A stretch of 64,000 nucleotides of DNA. It comes from an uncultured Roseburia sp. (GTDB taxonomy: Bacteria > Bacillota > Clostridia > Lachnospirales > Lachnospiraceae). The notes under the pieces are model-generated. The model made no database searches. It had not been told where the DNA came from and saw only the letters and a program-made list of their open reading frames with translations. The position numbers and the translations under genes are program-made. The DNA is taken from contig CANSSP010000008.1 of assembly GCA_947649645.1 (NCBI GenBank), positions 1 through 64,000 of the forward strand, written 5' to 3'. Shown here one piece after another: positions 1 to 7,628 of this stretch (positions are counted from its first letter, which is position 1; the number at the start of each line of letters is the position of its first letter).

Positions 1-50
1 TATTTCGCTTGAAAGCGCATATCCAATAAAAACAGCTTTTTCAACCTCAT
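1..50 (-). CDS. ABC transporter permease, N-terminus only
   Basis: An ATG at 50..48 overlaps the TGA of the ABC ATPase gene (ATGA), and the frame stays open to the window edge. It reads MRLKKLFLLDMRFQAK. A short basic start directly behind an exporter ATPase, with translational coupling, is what an ABC-2 type permease would look like. Only 16 residues are visible, so the family is inferred from position alone. Confidence 0.5.
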   Translation of the reverse strand, partial: MRLKKLFLLDMRFQAK

Positions 51-892
51 AACAGTGTCCTCCCCGTAACATCCATAAAAATATCATTTAAGGTTGGCTC
101 ACTGCTATGGATGGATTGCAAACGGTTTTCAGCTATCAGATTTTTCAGCCGCTCATCAGAAGATATTTGTTCCAAAGGGCAACTTGCTCTATGCTCCCAA
201 TCCTCAACCCATGTATAAGTTACGGTTGCCGCTCCTTTTGACATAATCAGATTGTGGGGACTGTCAAGGGCGCATATTTTACCGTTTACAATAAACGCTA
301 CCCTATCACAAAGCTCGGCTGCGTCCTGCATATTATGCGTCGTCAAAAGAATGGTTTTTCCTTTTGCCTTTTCCTCTAAAATCATATTTTTCATCATACG
401 GCTATTTGCGGGGTCAAGCCCGCTGGTCGGCTCGTCAAGGCAGAGCAGGACAGGGTCATGCAGCAATGCTTTTATAAAATTTAAGCGTGATTTCATTCCC
501 TTTGAATAATCGGCTACACGCTTATCTGCATCCTGCTCCAAACCTACCATTTTCAAAAGTTCATCCATCGAGCGTGGCTTTTTTTCGTATAATGATGAAA
601 AAAACTGCAAATTCTCTTTTGCTGTCATCTTTTCATACATTGTTGAAAATTCAAAATCAACCCCTATATTCTCATAAAAATTCTTTGTACGATTTTTACA
701 CTCAATGCCATTTACCAGACAGGAGCCTTGATATGTTCTCAACATTCCAATCAAGATTTTCTGCAATGTGCTTTTGCCTGCCCCAGATGGTCCTAAAAAC
801 CCAAAGATTTCACCCTTTGGAACGGAAAAACTCATATCAGAGATAAATGGACTTTTCGTATAACTAAACGAAAGATTTTCTACTGTAATCAT
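47..892 (-). CDS. ABC transporter ATP-binding protein
   Basis: This is the ATPase of an ABC exporter and would power the permease that begins at position 50. It shows a Walker A (GPSGAGKST), an ABC signature-like YSKGMKSRL, a Walker B with LLCLDEPTSGLDP, and an H-loop (TTHNM). About 281 residues is normal for a DrrA/CcmA-like drug- or antibiotic-export ATPase. An ATG lies upstream at 904, but GGAGG at 898-902 sits five bases before the ATG at 892, so translation most likely begins with MITVENLSF. The divergence between Walker motifs and the usual LSGGQ (here SKGMK) is common in this subfamily. A TetR gene immediately upstream, and a copy of its putative operator in front of this gene, suggest substrate-induced expression. 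Confidence 0.9.
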   Translation of the reverse strand: MITVENLSFSYTKSPFISDMSFSVPKGEIFGFLGPSGAGKSTLQKILIGMLRTYQGSCLVNGIECKNRTKNFYENIGVDFEFSTMYEKMTAKENLQFFSSLYEKKPRSMDELLKMVGLEQDADKRVADYSKGMKSRLNFIKALLHDPVLLCLDEPTSGLDPANSRMMKNMILEEKAKGKTILLTTHNMQDAAELCDRVAFIVNGKICALDSPHNLIMSKGAATVTYTWVEDWEHRASCPLEQISSDERLKNLIAENRLQSIHSSEPTLNDIFMDVTGRTLL

Positions 893-910
893 GTCTACCT
901 CCATACTGTT

Positions 911-934
911 TGACTTATTTAATCTATATGGTCA
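911..934. promoter_or_regulatory. putative TetR operator in front of the ABC gene
   Basis: A 24-bp imperfect dyad begins TGACTTATTT and ends TATGGTCA. It lies 19 bp upstream of the ABC start and matches 18 of 24 positions of the dyad at 1579-1602 in the tetR promoter. Two copies in the two control regions fit an operator of the local TetR repressor; binding is inferred. Confidence 0.55.
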
Positions 935-951
935 ATTAAAAGGCTGTTTTA

Positions 952-972
952 AGTCTGGCTGATTGCCAGACT
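952..972 (-). terminator. hairpin between tetR and the ABC gene
   Basis: AGTCTGGC (952-959) pairs perfectly with GCCAGACT (965-972) around a five-base loop, directly after the tetR stop codon. On the minus strand the stem is followed only by TTAAAAC, so the U tract is weak. It may be a partial terminator or attenuator that lets some transcripts pass into the ABC gene. Confidence 0.4.
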
Positions 973-974
973 CT

Positions 975-1562
975 TTAAATAATTTGTGTTACAACACCAT
1001 AAATCAAGGAATACAACGCTTCATCATACTGTTCACCAATCTCTTCCTTATGCAACGTTGCAAAATAAATTGCGTGGAATGTGGCACTGAGAACCTTTAC
1101 ATCTACTTCCTTTTTCACAGGAAATAGGGCAAGTATTTTTTCAATCATATCTGTATCGTCGCGAAAATGCTCCTCCACAATTTCCCGTGGCAGCTTACGC
1201 ACAAGCAATTCCACTTCATTAACATCTATCAATTTCTGAATCAGCATTTCCTCTGTCATTTTATAGAACTCAAATATCACATCGGTCAGCTTTTTTGCTG
1301 AAAACTCTGTGTTGGCAATGCCAGAAATGGTCTGGTACAGCCTGCGGTTGACATTTTCCTGCTGTTCTTGAATAACTTCAAACAAAAGTAATTCTTTTGA
1401 TTTATAAAAGAGATAGAAAGTTCCCTTCGGAATATTCACCCGTTTCACGATTTCATCGACTGTCGTGCGGCGGACACCATACCTCACAAGGCATTTTGCC
1501 GCCTCTTCTTTCAATCGCTTTCTGATATATTCCCGTTCCTGCTCTGAATAGCTCTTTGGCAC
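975..1562 (-). CDS. TetR/AcrR family transcriptional regulator
   Basis: This 195-residue protein has the normal TetR layout. An N-terminal helix-turn-helix (about residues 12-58, with TTVDEIVKRVNIPKGTFYLFYKSKELLLFEV) is followed by an all-helical ligand-binding domain. Translation starts at GTG 1562, five bases after AAGGAG. The promoter at 1602-1629 and the overlapping dyad at 1579-1602 suggest autorepression, and a second dyad copy precedes the ABC gene downstream. The likely role is control of the exporter in response to a toxic small molecule; the ligand is unknown. Confidence 0.88.
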   Translation of the reverse strand: MPKSYSEQEREYIRKRLKEEAAKCLVRYGVRRTTVDEIVKRVNIPKGTFYLFYKSKELLLFEVIQEQQENVNRRLYQTISGIANTEFSAKKLTDVIFEFYKMTEEMLIQKLIDVNEVELLVRKLPREIVEEHFRDDTDMIEKILALFPVKKEVDVKVLSATFHAIYFATLHKEEIGEQYDEALYSLIYGVVTQII

Positions 1563-1578
1563 TTTAACTCCTTCCGTT

Positions 1579-1602
1579 TGACTAATTTCGCTTACATAGT
1601 CA
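1579..1602. promoter_or_regulatory. putative TetR operator in the tetR promoter
   Basis: TGACTA (1579-1584) and TAGTCA (1597-1602) form an inverted repeat with a 12-bp spacer, lying just downstream of and touching the -10 box of tetR. The whole 24-bp element recurs with few changes at 911-934. The position is ideal for blocking transcription. Confidence 0.55.
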
Positions 1603-1629
1603 TTATACGCATTTTTTAAACTCTGTCAA
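1602..1629 (-). promoter_or_regulatory. sigma-A promoter of tetR
   Basis: On the minus strand TTGACA (1629-1624) is followed after 16 bases by TATAAT (1607-1602). Both boxes are perfect consensus, and the tetR start lies 40 bases downstream. Confidence 0.7.
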
Positions 1630-1841
1630 CATTCTATTTCATAGAAGTTTAAAACGTTTATCATTTATAATCCATAACATGTAAACTACAAATTAACGTA
1701 GGTTAAACTTTTTATGAAATAGTCATAAAATACAAAGAAAATGACCATAAACCCTCTAAAAATAGCAGGATTACATCATCTCCATAATTCTAATACATAA
1801 TTTTATTGTAATTATTTTGTATTTTTGCAAATTAATATCAG

Positions 1842-2006
1842 TTAAATCATACTCACTATAGAATATATTTCATATACTGGTAAGCCACATTTAAAATCAC
1901 TTATACTCGTACTTCCATCGGATATATGATATGTTTTTATTATCCATTTAAACGTTCCATTCTTTGAGTTGGCTTGCGATGCCATACTCATTGTATCAGG
2001 AGACAT
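1842..2006 (-). CDS. small ORF of unknown function (54 aa)
   Basis: An open frame of 54 codons begins at ATG 2006, eleven bases after GAGG, and follows the deaminase gene by 55 bp in the same direction. The product starts MSPDTMSMASQANSKNGTF and ends GLPVYEIYSIVSMI. It has no membrane segment and a single cysteine at residue 40. I recognise no family. It could be a genuine small last gene of the island operon, a decayed gene, or a chance frame in A+T-rich DNA. The rest of 1630-2061 holds nothing else I can name. Confidence 0.35.
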   Translation of the reverse strand: MSPDTMSMASQANSKNGTFKWIIKTYHISDGSTSISDFKCGLPVYEIYSIVSMI

Positions 2007-2061
2007 TTTCTTAATATCCTCATTTCTCCCCCTCTTAAAGTAGCTTTTTTGAATATTTTCC

Positions 2062-2490
2062 TCATATTAAGCCATATTTAATTCCTGCATTATCAAAGAC
2101 AGAAATGTACCTATCGTCTGGATATTCAAATAAAAAATAAAATGCTTTTATTTCATATGTAGCCAATACAGTTGCACAATCAATACATGGTGAATATGTA
2201 CAATATACAACTGAATCTTTCAAATCTGTCCCATTTTCTAGACAATGTAATACCAAACGTATTTCTGCATGAATTCCAAAGCATAAAGAATGTACCACTC
2301 CCGATTTCACTTTCATCTTTTCTCTAAGGCAGAAATTTTTATTGCACGGTTTTTCCAGATTGCCATTATACGCTTTCACTATTTTTCCTTCTTTACTTAT
2401 TAAAAAAGCTCCTATTCTTCTTCGAATGCACGGAGACTGCTCTTCAAGCTGCGCTAATATAATCCGAACATCCTTTTTTCCCAAAATCAA
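2062..2490 (-). CDS. dCMP deaminase-like zinc deaminase
   Basis: The 142-residue product belongs to the cytidine/deoxycytidylate deaminase fold. It has the zinc ligands and catalytic Glu as HAE (residues 74-76) and PCIDC (101-105). A Cys-rich insert (CNKNFCLREKMKVKSGVVHSLC, split 49-70) before HAE is typical of ComEB/dCMP deaminases rather than TadA. Translation appears to start at TTG 2490, inside the TTGA overlap with the stop of the protease gene, seven bases after GGAG. Tight coupling to an EAD-protease and a thymidylate-synthase-like gene suggests work on a pyrimidine nucleotide, for example dCMP to dUMP. The substrate is inferred. Confidence 0.8.
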   Translation of the reverse strand: MILGKKDVRIILAQLEEQSPCIRRRIGAFLISKEGKIVKAYNGNLEKPCNKNFCLREKMKVKSGVVHSLCFGIHAEIRLVLHCLENGTDLKDSVVYCTYSPCIDCATVLATYEIKAFYFLFEYPDDRYISVFDNAGIKYGLI

Positions 2491-4535
2491 AATAAATCTC
2501 CAATCCCCAATGGCGTTTCGTCTTTAATAAATTTCTCTATAGCTCTAATATTAATTCCTTCATTTCTAAAAAAAACTTTTCCAGTCCTAGGTTCACATAC
2601 ATTTCCACCCTTACTATGCAACCCAATCAATTCCCAATTCGAATTAAACACAGGTGAACCGCTTGAGCCTGGCAATGTATCCGTAAGGTACTGAATTCTT
2701 TCTTCATCAATATATTTCAGACTATTATGCCCAATACAAATTTGCTTTGGCATTCCATTGGGATGCTGTATGATAGGAATAATATCATTCATACATTTTT
2801 GAGGATCTCCCACCCGAACATCAACAATTTTCGCATAATCTTCAGCCTCATATTTTAATCTTGCTATAGCTAAATCATAATACTGAGAAATAAAAACGTT
2901 TGTATCCTCAAAACCTATCGTTTGTATAACACTATCCTTACATTCGTCATACCCAAAAATCGCCTTAGCACTTTTAACCACATCTTTATTCAAAAAAACA
3001 TGTCTATTTGTTATGATATATCTATTTTTCATTAAAAAACCAGTTGCACAAATCCTATTTTCTTTTTGTAATGCTTTAATCATACATATGCGATCTTTTA
3101 CCTCCAAACCTTTTTCTAAAAAACTAATTGACTGAAATCTACTTCTTGATTCAATAATCTGTTCATACTCTGGACCAGAAATATAGTCTCCACTTTCTCC
3201 TCCATCACCCCTCCAATCAGTAAGCATTAAAGGATTCATCATATTTCTTGGCAAAACACTAAAATTACTATTTCTTTTTAAACATTCACTTATCAATACG
3301 CTCATTTTATTGGTACGTTTACACGCTAAACACAATTCTCTGGACAATTCCGTACGACTTGAATGCGGAAATTGATCATATCCATCAAAAATAGCTGTAC
3401 TAATATTTTTGATTTCCTCCAAGCTAAATCTTTTATTGATTTCTTCAATCATAATTGCAGATGAAATTTCTATATCTTTTGCTTGCATCGCTTCTCCTTC
3501 AATTATAAACCTATTCAAATTAAATACAAATGAGTGAACAATATCATTGTCTAAATGATTTTGTAAAAAATCAATCTTCCTTCCAATAGAGTCGTTCCTT
3601 CTTAAATGACAAATGCAATCTACTATTGTGTATATTGTTTTATATAGCAACCATCGAATTTTACCGCCTTCTTTTACATTAGTGACAAAGCGAAACATCC
3701 TATGTAAAATTTCTAACATACCTGCATTTCTTGCACAAACTATAGCATCAAAGGACAATTGACTTATCTTATTCCTAGTCAGACCTGCTGCTTGACACAT
3801 CTTTAAAAAATCTATTATTGTTCCACCTGAATATAGTATTATGTCATATTTATTTCTCGGATAAAGCAAAGCTGCCTCATTACTATCTGCATTTGCCAAA
3901 TGATATGCAAAATTAGACTGTTCAATTAATCGCACAATATCTTTATAATGATATGGCAAATTTAAAATATAATTTGCTATTGCTGACCTAGATAATAATT
4001 TTCCATTCAGATATGATGTCATTTCTTCGTTAATATAGATATTCTTTTTATTAAACAGATTTAAAATATTTTTCGCCAATAATTCTGAAACACTTGAACC
4101 TGAACGGGCAATCGGAAGAACAGTATCATCAAGTTGCTTTGCTATATTTCGTTTATCATATATTTGAGAATCTAATAAAGCATATATACCTGGTAATGTT
4201 AAAAAATGCTCACTTTCTTCAGAACGTTCTACAAAATAATCATCAAAAATATGGTGTCCATTTACTATTTTTCTTGTTGATAAATGCACCATACCTTGAA
4301 CTAAGCCATTATCAACCAAATTATATGCTTCATTATACAACAAATAGGTAATCCTACTTTGCCAAACATTAGCTCCAGTAATGTATATATCTCGCCCATA
4401 CAATAACGAAAGCTTCAAAAAATATATCAAATCATCAAAATCATAATGATAATATTCTTGAATATATCGATCACTGAACGAGAAAAAAATCTGATCATAA
4501 TAGTCATCATTTAATATCCTATTATAACTTTTCAT
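2487..4535 (-). CDS. large protein with EAD1-like region and C-terminal trypsin-like serine protease
   Basis: This 682-residue protein ends in a chymotrypsin-fold protease (about 485-670). The triad is visible as TNRHVF (His512), YYDLAI (Asp554) and GSSGSPVF (Ser625, the GNSGGP motif). Ahead of it, residues 366-425 (KRFSLEEIKNISTAIFDG, then SRELCLACKRTNKMSVLI) resemble the effector-associated domain EAD1, a death-fold adaptor found in bacterial conflict systems. The first 350 residues are helical and not recognised; they have no signal peptide, so the protease should be cytoplasmic. The gene overlaps the ThyA-like gene by ATGA upstream and the deaminase by TTGA downstream. Known EAD-trypsin proteins are activated proteolytic effectors or switches; that role here is inferred. 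Confidence 0.75.
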   Translation of the reverse strand: MKSYNRILNDDYYDQIFFSFSDRYIQEYYHYDFDDLIYFLKLSLLYGRDIYITGANVWQSRITYLLYNEAYNLVDNGLVQGMVHLSTRKIVNGHHIFDDYFVERSEESEHFLTLPGIYALLDSQIYDKRNIAKQLDDTVLPIARSGSSVSELLAKNILNLFNKKNIYINEEMTSYLNGKLLSRSAIANYILNLPYHYKDIVRLIEQSNFAYHLANADSNEAALLYPRNKYDIILYSGGTIIDFLKMCQAAGLTRNKISQLSFDAIVCARNAGMLEILHRMFRFVTNVKEGGKIRWLLYKTIYTIVDCICHLRRNDSIGRKIDFLQNHLDNDIVHSFVFNLNRFIIEGEAMQAKDIEISSAIMIEEINKRFSLEEIKNISTAIFDGYDQFPHSSRTELSRELCLACKRTNKMSVLISECLKRNSNFSVLPRNMMNPLMLTDWRGDGGESGDYISGPEYEQIIESRSRFQSISFLEKGLEVKDRICMIKALQKENRICATGFLMKNRYIITNRHVFLNKDVVKSAKAIFGYDECKDSVIQTIGFEDTNVFISQYYDLAIARLKYEAEDYAKIVDVRVGDPQKCMNDIIPIIQHPNGMPKQICIGHNSLKYIDEERIQYLTDTLPGSSGSPVFNSNWELIGLHSKGGNVCEPRTGKVFFRNEGINIRAIEKFIKDETPLGIGDLF

Positions 4536-5365
4536 GGATGCATCCTTATCGGCTGCTCAGCTTTCACATCTATCTCATTGTATCTATAATTATCTATTGA
4601 AAAACTCTTTTTCTTATATTCGTAGAAATCAATACCTTTTTGTACCGTCACATCTGGAGCTTCGTATTCATTCGACCTAATAACCGCATCTAAAATTGGC
4701 AAATGCCTATCATATATAATTGCACTTGAAATCACATGAAGCATTTCACCTAGTTCATAACCGCACGAATATGAAAACATCATCAAAAGAACTCCATACT
4801 GACAAACATTCCAATTATTAGAATAAAGCATCTCTTGTGATCGCTGATTCAAAATAGCGTTAACCTTTCCATTCGTTACACTTAATGTCAAACTGTAGGC
4901 ACAAGGATAAATCTGTGATTCATATAAGTCAGCAAAGTTATACATATTAGCATACATACGCCTACTATAAGGATTATTTTTCAAATCGTACAATAATTTA
5001 TCAACCTGATCAAATTCCCCTTCTGGATATTTATGTTTAATTCCTAATTGATAACCATACGCCTTCCCTATGCTTCCTTTATTATCTGCCAACTGATCCC
5101 ATGTATGGTTTCCTAAATCTTTAATCCTATTTGATTTCTTTTGCCAAATCCATAAAATCTCGTCTACCGCCATAAAAAAATTTGTTTTTTTTAATGTCAA
5201 AATCGGAAACTCTTCCTGTAAATTATAACGATTAACAATCCCAAAACAATTTAAAGTTTTAACCTTTTCTCCATCTGACCATCTTAAGTTTTCATCCTCA
5301 GTCCAAAAACCATGTTTCAACATATATTTATAATTATTTATATAAATCTGGTCTGCTAATGACAT
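4532..5365 (-). CDS. thymidylate synthase-like enzyme
   Basis: This 277-residue protein has the ThyA fold. Visible are the phosphate-binding SRR (134-136), the catalytic-Cys motif IYPCAYSL (Cys155), the QRS loop (174-176) and an Asn equivalent to the pyrimidine-sensing Asn of ThyA (Asn186 in NNWNVCQY). The Asp after QRS is Glu178, and the His of the HxY motif is replaced (AIIYDRH, Tyr218 kept). It is therefore unlikely to be the housekeeping ThyA and resembles the diverged C5-modifying members seen in nucleoside pathways and phages. GGAGG at 5371-5375 fixes the start at ATG 5365 rather than 5377. Retention of Asn rather than Asp points to a uracil nucleotide. Confidence 0.8.
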   Translation of the reverse strand: MSLADQIYINNYKYMLKHGFWTEDENLRWSDGEKVKTLNCFGIVNRYNLQEEFPILTLKKTNFFMAVDEILWIWQKKSNRIKDLGNHTWDQLADNKGSIGKAYGYQLGIKHKYPEGEFDQVDKLLYDLKNNPYSRRMYANMYNFADLYESQIYPCAYSLTLSVTNGKVNAILNQRSQEMLYSNNWNVCQYGVLLMMFSYSCGYELGEMLHVISSAIIYDRHLPILDAVIRSNEYEAPDVTVQKGIDFYEYKKKSFSIDNYRYNEIDVKAEQPIRMHP

Positions 5366-5410
5366 AGTATCCTCCATTTTCTACTTTATTTTTCGGTTAA
5401 TGAAAAATAT

Positions 5411-5842
5411 TTAATATCCAAATTCAGTAAAATATTCTCTTCCTAAGTAACTCACCAAAGCATATCGCACATATTCTACCATATTTTCCGGCAATTGTTC
5501 TAAAGCAAACCACCTTAAATCATCGCATTTCAATGGTTCATTATTTTTCAATTTTCCCTGCCATTTATCAGAAAATATAAAATAATCAATTCTTTCTTCT
5601 GTTTCTGTTCTTCTATGCATAACCTGAATTATTTCCAACTTCTCACCATCTAAAATAATATTAGCCTCTTCCATCGCCTCCCTGATCATAGCCTGTTTAA
5701 TTGTTTCGTTTCTTTCTATGTGACCTGCCACCACACTATAGTTTCCATCCTGAAAACCAGTATTATACCTTCTGCTTAATAAAACTTTATTATCTTTCAT
5801 TAAAAACAAGTGTACAGCCACTGGCATTTTTATATGTGACAT
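5411..5842 (-). CDS. Nudix hydrolase
   Basis: The 143-residue product carries a Nudix box at about 40-62 (GHIERNE, then REAMEEAN). It fits GX5EX7REUXEE apart from Asn replacing the final Gly. Such enzymes cleave nucleoside diphosphate-X compounds, often modified or damaged nucleotides. The start ATG lies nine bases after AAAGGAG. The gene begins 6 bp after the radical SAM gene and is followed 45 bp later by the ThyA-like gene. A job in processing the nucleotide made by its neighbours is inferred. Confidence 0.85.
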   Translation of the reverse strand: MSHIKMPVAVHLFLMKDNKVLLSRRYNTGFQDGNYSVVAGHIERNETIKQAMIREAMEEANIILDGEKLEIIQVMHRRTETEERIDYFIFSDKWQGKLKNNEPLKCDDLRWFALEQLPENMVEYVRYALVSYLGREYFTEFGY

Positions 5843-5848
5843 TTTATA

Positions 5849-6967
5849 TTACTCCTTTCTGTTTTTTTCCCATTCCAGCTGATTCCACGCGAACTCATTC
5901 TGCTGAGGTTTAAAGGAAACACATACTGGTAAAAACGGATCATATTTATTAGATTTAGACTGATTTGTACATGGCGTAAATTTTTCCATATTATGACTCT
6001 CTAACTCATTTGTCCCGCTTTTATCCCATACAATCTTATTATCATAAAATCTTCCAATCCCATATGGTGTACCAATCATCAATGAACATACTCTCAAAAT
6101 TCCATCTGGATGAATCAGAACTCTATCTCCCGTTTTTGCCGAACAATAACCGTAATATTTACTATTCTTATCAAATCTGTCCTTTGTTACAAATCCTTGA
6201 GGTATTCTTACAGGAATCTTATAACATCCTCTCTTGATATTATCCTGTATTTCAGCCCATACATTAAACCATTTTTCAAGTGAAATCTCTATTGATCCTG
6301 TCCACATATCACGTGGTATACCAGACTTAAAAAGATCATGAAAATTAATTCTTTTAATTCCCATCTGTTCTGCAAACAAGATCATTTTATGCAGATACAA
6401 TTGATTGTTACTATCTCTCTGAATCATACCCTTATGTATGCAACATGTAATGTCACAATTATATCCAAGTTTTACCCCTTCCTTTATATTAGCTACACAC
6501 TTATCAAAAACCCCTTTTCCTCTGATATTATCATTAATTTCAGCCGTTGGTCCATCCATGCTGAAAGTTATTTCATCAAGTAATTTAAATTGAGAATTAT
6601 GTAACAATTCTATTTCAAACGTCCCATTTGTATCAATACGAATATATTCATATCCCACTTCTTTTGCATATTCAATTAAACATAATAATGGCTTACGCGC
6701 TTCTTCTTCTCCATAAAGTGTTGGCTCCCCTCCCATTATCGTTAATTTTCTTGCTCCTAACCCATAAAAGTATTTAATCAATTTTTTTGCCATATCTAAT
6801 TCTATATAGTTCCTTCCTATATGGAAATAATTATTAGGCTTGTACAAGCACTGTACGCAATTTAAATTGCATTTATCGATGATATAGATAAAGACCTGCT
6901 TAATATTTCTAAAATATTCCACAATTTGTGGATCAACAATCATTTTTTCTTTTGATATATTAGACAC
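5849..6967 (-). CDS. radical SAM protein with SPASM-like C-terminus
   Basis: A radical SAM core is shown by CNLNCVQC (Cys33, Cys37, Cys40), binding the 4Fe-4S cluster, and by MGGEP (78-82). The C-terminal third carries further cysteines (GYCSAKTGD, LRVCSLMIG, FTPCTNQS, LPVCVSF) in the manner of a SPASM/twitch domain with extra clusters. Such proteins usually modify peptides or proteins, though some act on small molecules. The extra cysteines argue against a viperin-type nucleotide cyclase. The start is uncertain: GTG 6967 gives 372 residues, but the ATG of MIVDPQIVEYF is also possible. It is the first gene of the tightly packed set that continues to the deaminase. Confidence 0.8.
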   Translation of the reverse strand: MSNISKEKMIVDPQIVEYFRNIKQVFIYIIDKCNLNCVQCLYKPNNYFHIGRNYIELDMAKKLIKYFYGLGARKLTIMGGEPTLYGEEEARKPLLCLIEYAKEVGYEYIRIDTNGTFEIELLHNSQFKLLDEITFSMDGPTAEINDNIRGKGVFDKCVANIKEGVKLGYNCDITCCIHKGMIQRDSNNQLYLHKMILFAEQMGIKRINFHDLFKSGIPRDMWTGSIEISLEKWFNVWAEIQDNIKRGCYKIPVRIPQGFVTKDRFDKNSKYYGYCSAKTGDRVLIHPDGILRVCSLMIGTPYGIGRFYDNKIVWDKSGTNELESHNMEKFTPCTNQSKSNKYDPFLPVCVSFKPQQNEFAWNQLEWEKNRKE

Positions 6968-7368
6968 CCTTAATAATACACCGTTCCTTTCTTAACCCTT
7001 ATCAATAATTGAATCATTACCAACTATCGCCAACAAACTCAGTATTTTCTAAAATCACATATTTATAGTTATCATTTATCTGTTTTTATTCCTGAAAATT
7101 ACCAGTATGTAGCTTTTAATCCTTTAATAATTTCATCTATCACTTTTATTCTGTCTGCCAAAAAATATCTTCTTGCTCACAAATATCTTATAATTTATAA
7201 CATATTCTTCATTTACATTTTTCCTTATATATCTTTGGACTTACTACTAAATTAACTACTGATAAATAAACCGAAAATACTAATAAGAGATATGGAAGCC
7301 TCCACTATTCCCTGCTAATATCTCTACTTCATTTTATGATTATATGATTTTCAGAAAACTTGTCATAC
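6968..7368. other. 400-bp A+T-rich gap
   Basis: No convincing gene lies here. It probably holds the promoter of the radical SAM operon and the end of the preceding transcript. A 14-codon minus-strand frame starting GTG (IDEIIKGLKATYW) is present but cannot be distinguished from chance. Confidence 0.4.
7286..7325 (-). repeat. inverted repeat after the 64-aa gene
   Basis: AGAGATAT (7286-7293) and ATATCTCT (7318-7325) are perfectly complementary, with an inner GGAAG/CTTCC-like pairing possible. It lies 44 bp after the 64-aa gene on the minus strand. It lacks a U run, so it is a doubtful terminator and might stabilise the transcript end. Confidence 0.3.
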
Positions 7369-7563
7369 TCAGTCATCCTCGATACCCTTATATACATTGC
7401 CACTTTGATCCTTGAATTGAAGGAAACTAAAACCCTCATTCAATGCTTGCAAACCATCAGATGATTTAGGTGTATCAACCCCTATCTCCTCTCTGGATAT
7501 AGTTCGATCTTGCCCGGCCAAATCCCACATCTGATCATCATTTTGTGCATTTACTTTACACAT
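7369..7563 (-). CDS. small hydrophilic protein of unknown function (64 aa)
   Basis: The frame starts at ATG 7563, eight bases after AAAGGAG, so it is probably translated. The product is acidic and soluble (MCKVNAQNDDQMWDLAGQ at the start, KGIEDD at the end), with a central Ser/Thr/Gly-rich stretch. It lies 65 bp after the membrane-protein gene and 400 bp before the radical SAM gene. A substrate peptide for that enzyme is conceivable because SPASM enzymes often act on short peptides encoded nearby, but no leader or core pattern is evident. It could equally be an antitoxin-like partner of the membrane protein. Confidence 0.5.
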   Translation of the reverse strand: MCKVNAQNDDQMWDLAGQDRTISREEIGVDTPKSSDGLQALNEGFSFLQFKDQSGNVYKGIEDD

Positions 7564-7628
7564 TTCTTATACTCCTTTATTGATAATTACTTAGTTTAAT
7601 TTATTCCAGCATTTCATGCATGCCTTTA

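Noticed and set aside
487..846. A 119-codon plus-strand frame opposite the ABC gene
   Set aside because: It is antisense to a gene with all Walker and signature motifs and has no ribosome site.
5849..6967. Identification of the radical SAM protein as a prokaryotic viperin
   Set aside because: The Cys motif and GGEP are shared with all radical SAM enzymes, but at least four extra C-terminal cysteines indicate a SPASM/twitch domain, and no nucleotide kinase is adjacent.
7040..7140. A 14-codon peptide frame as a radical SAM substrate
   Set aside because: No convincing ribosome site; short frames are expected by chance in this A+T-rich gap.
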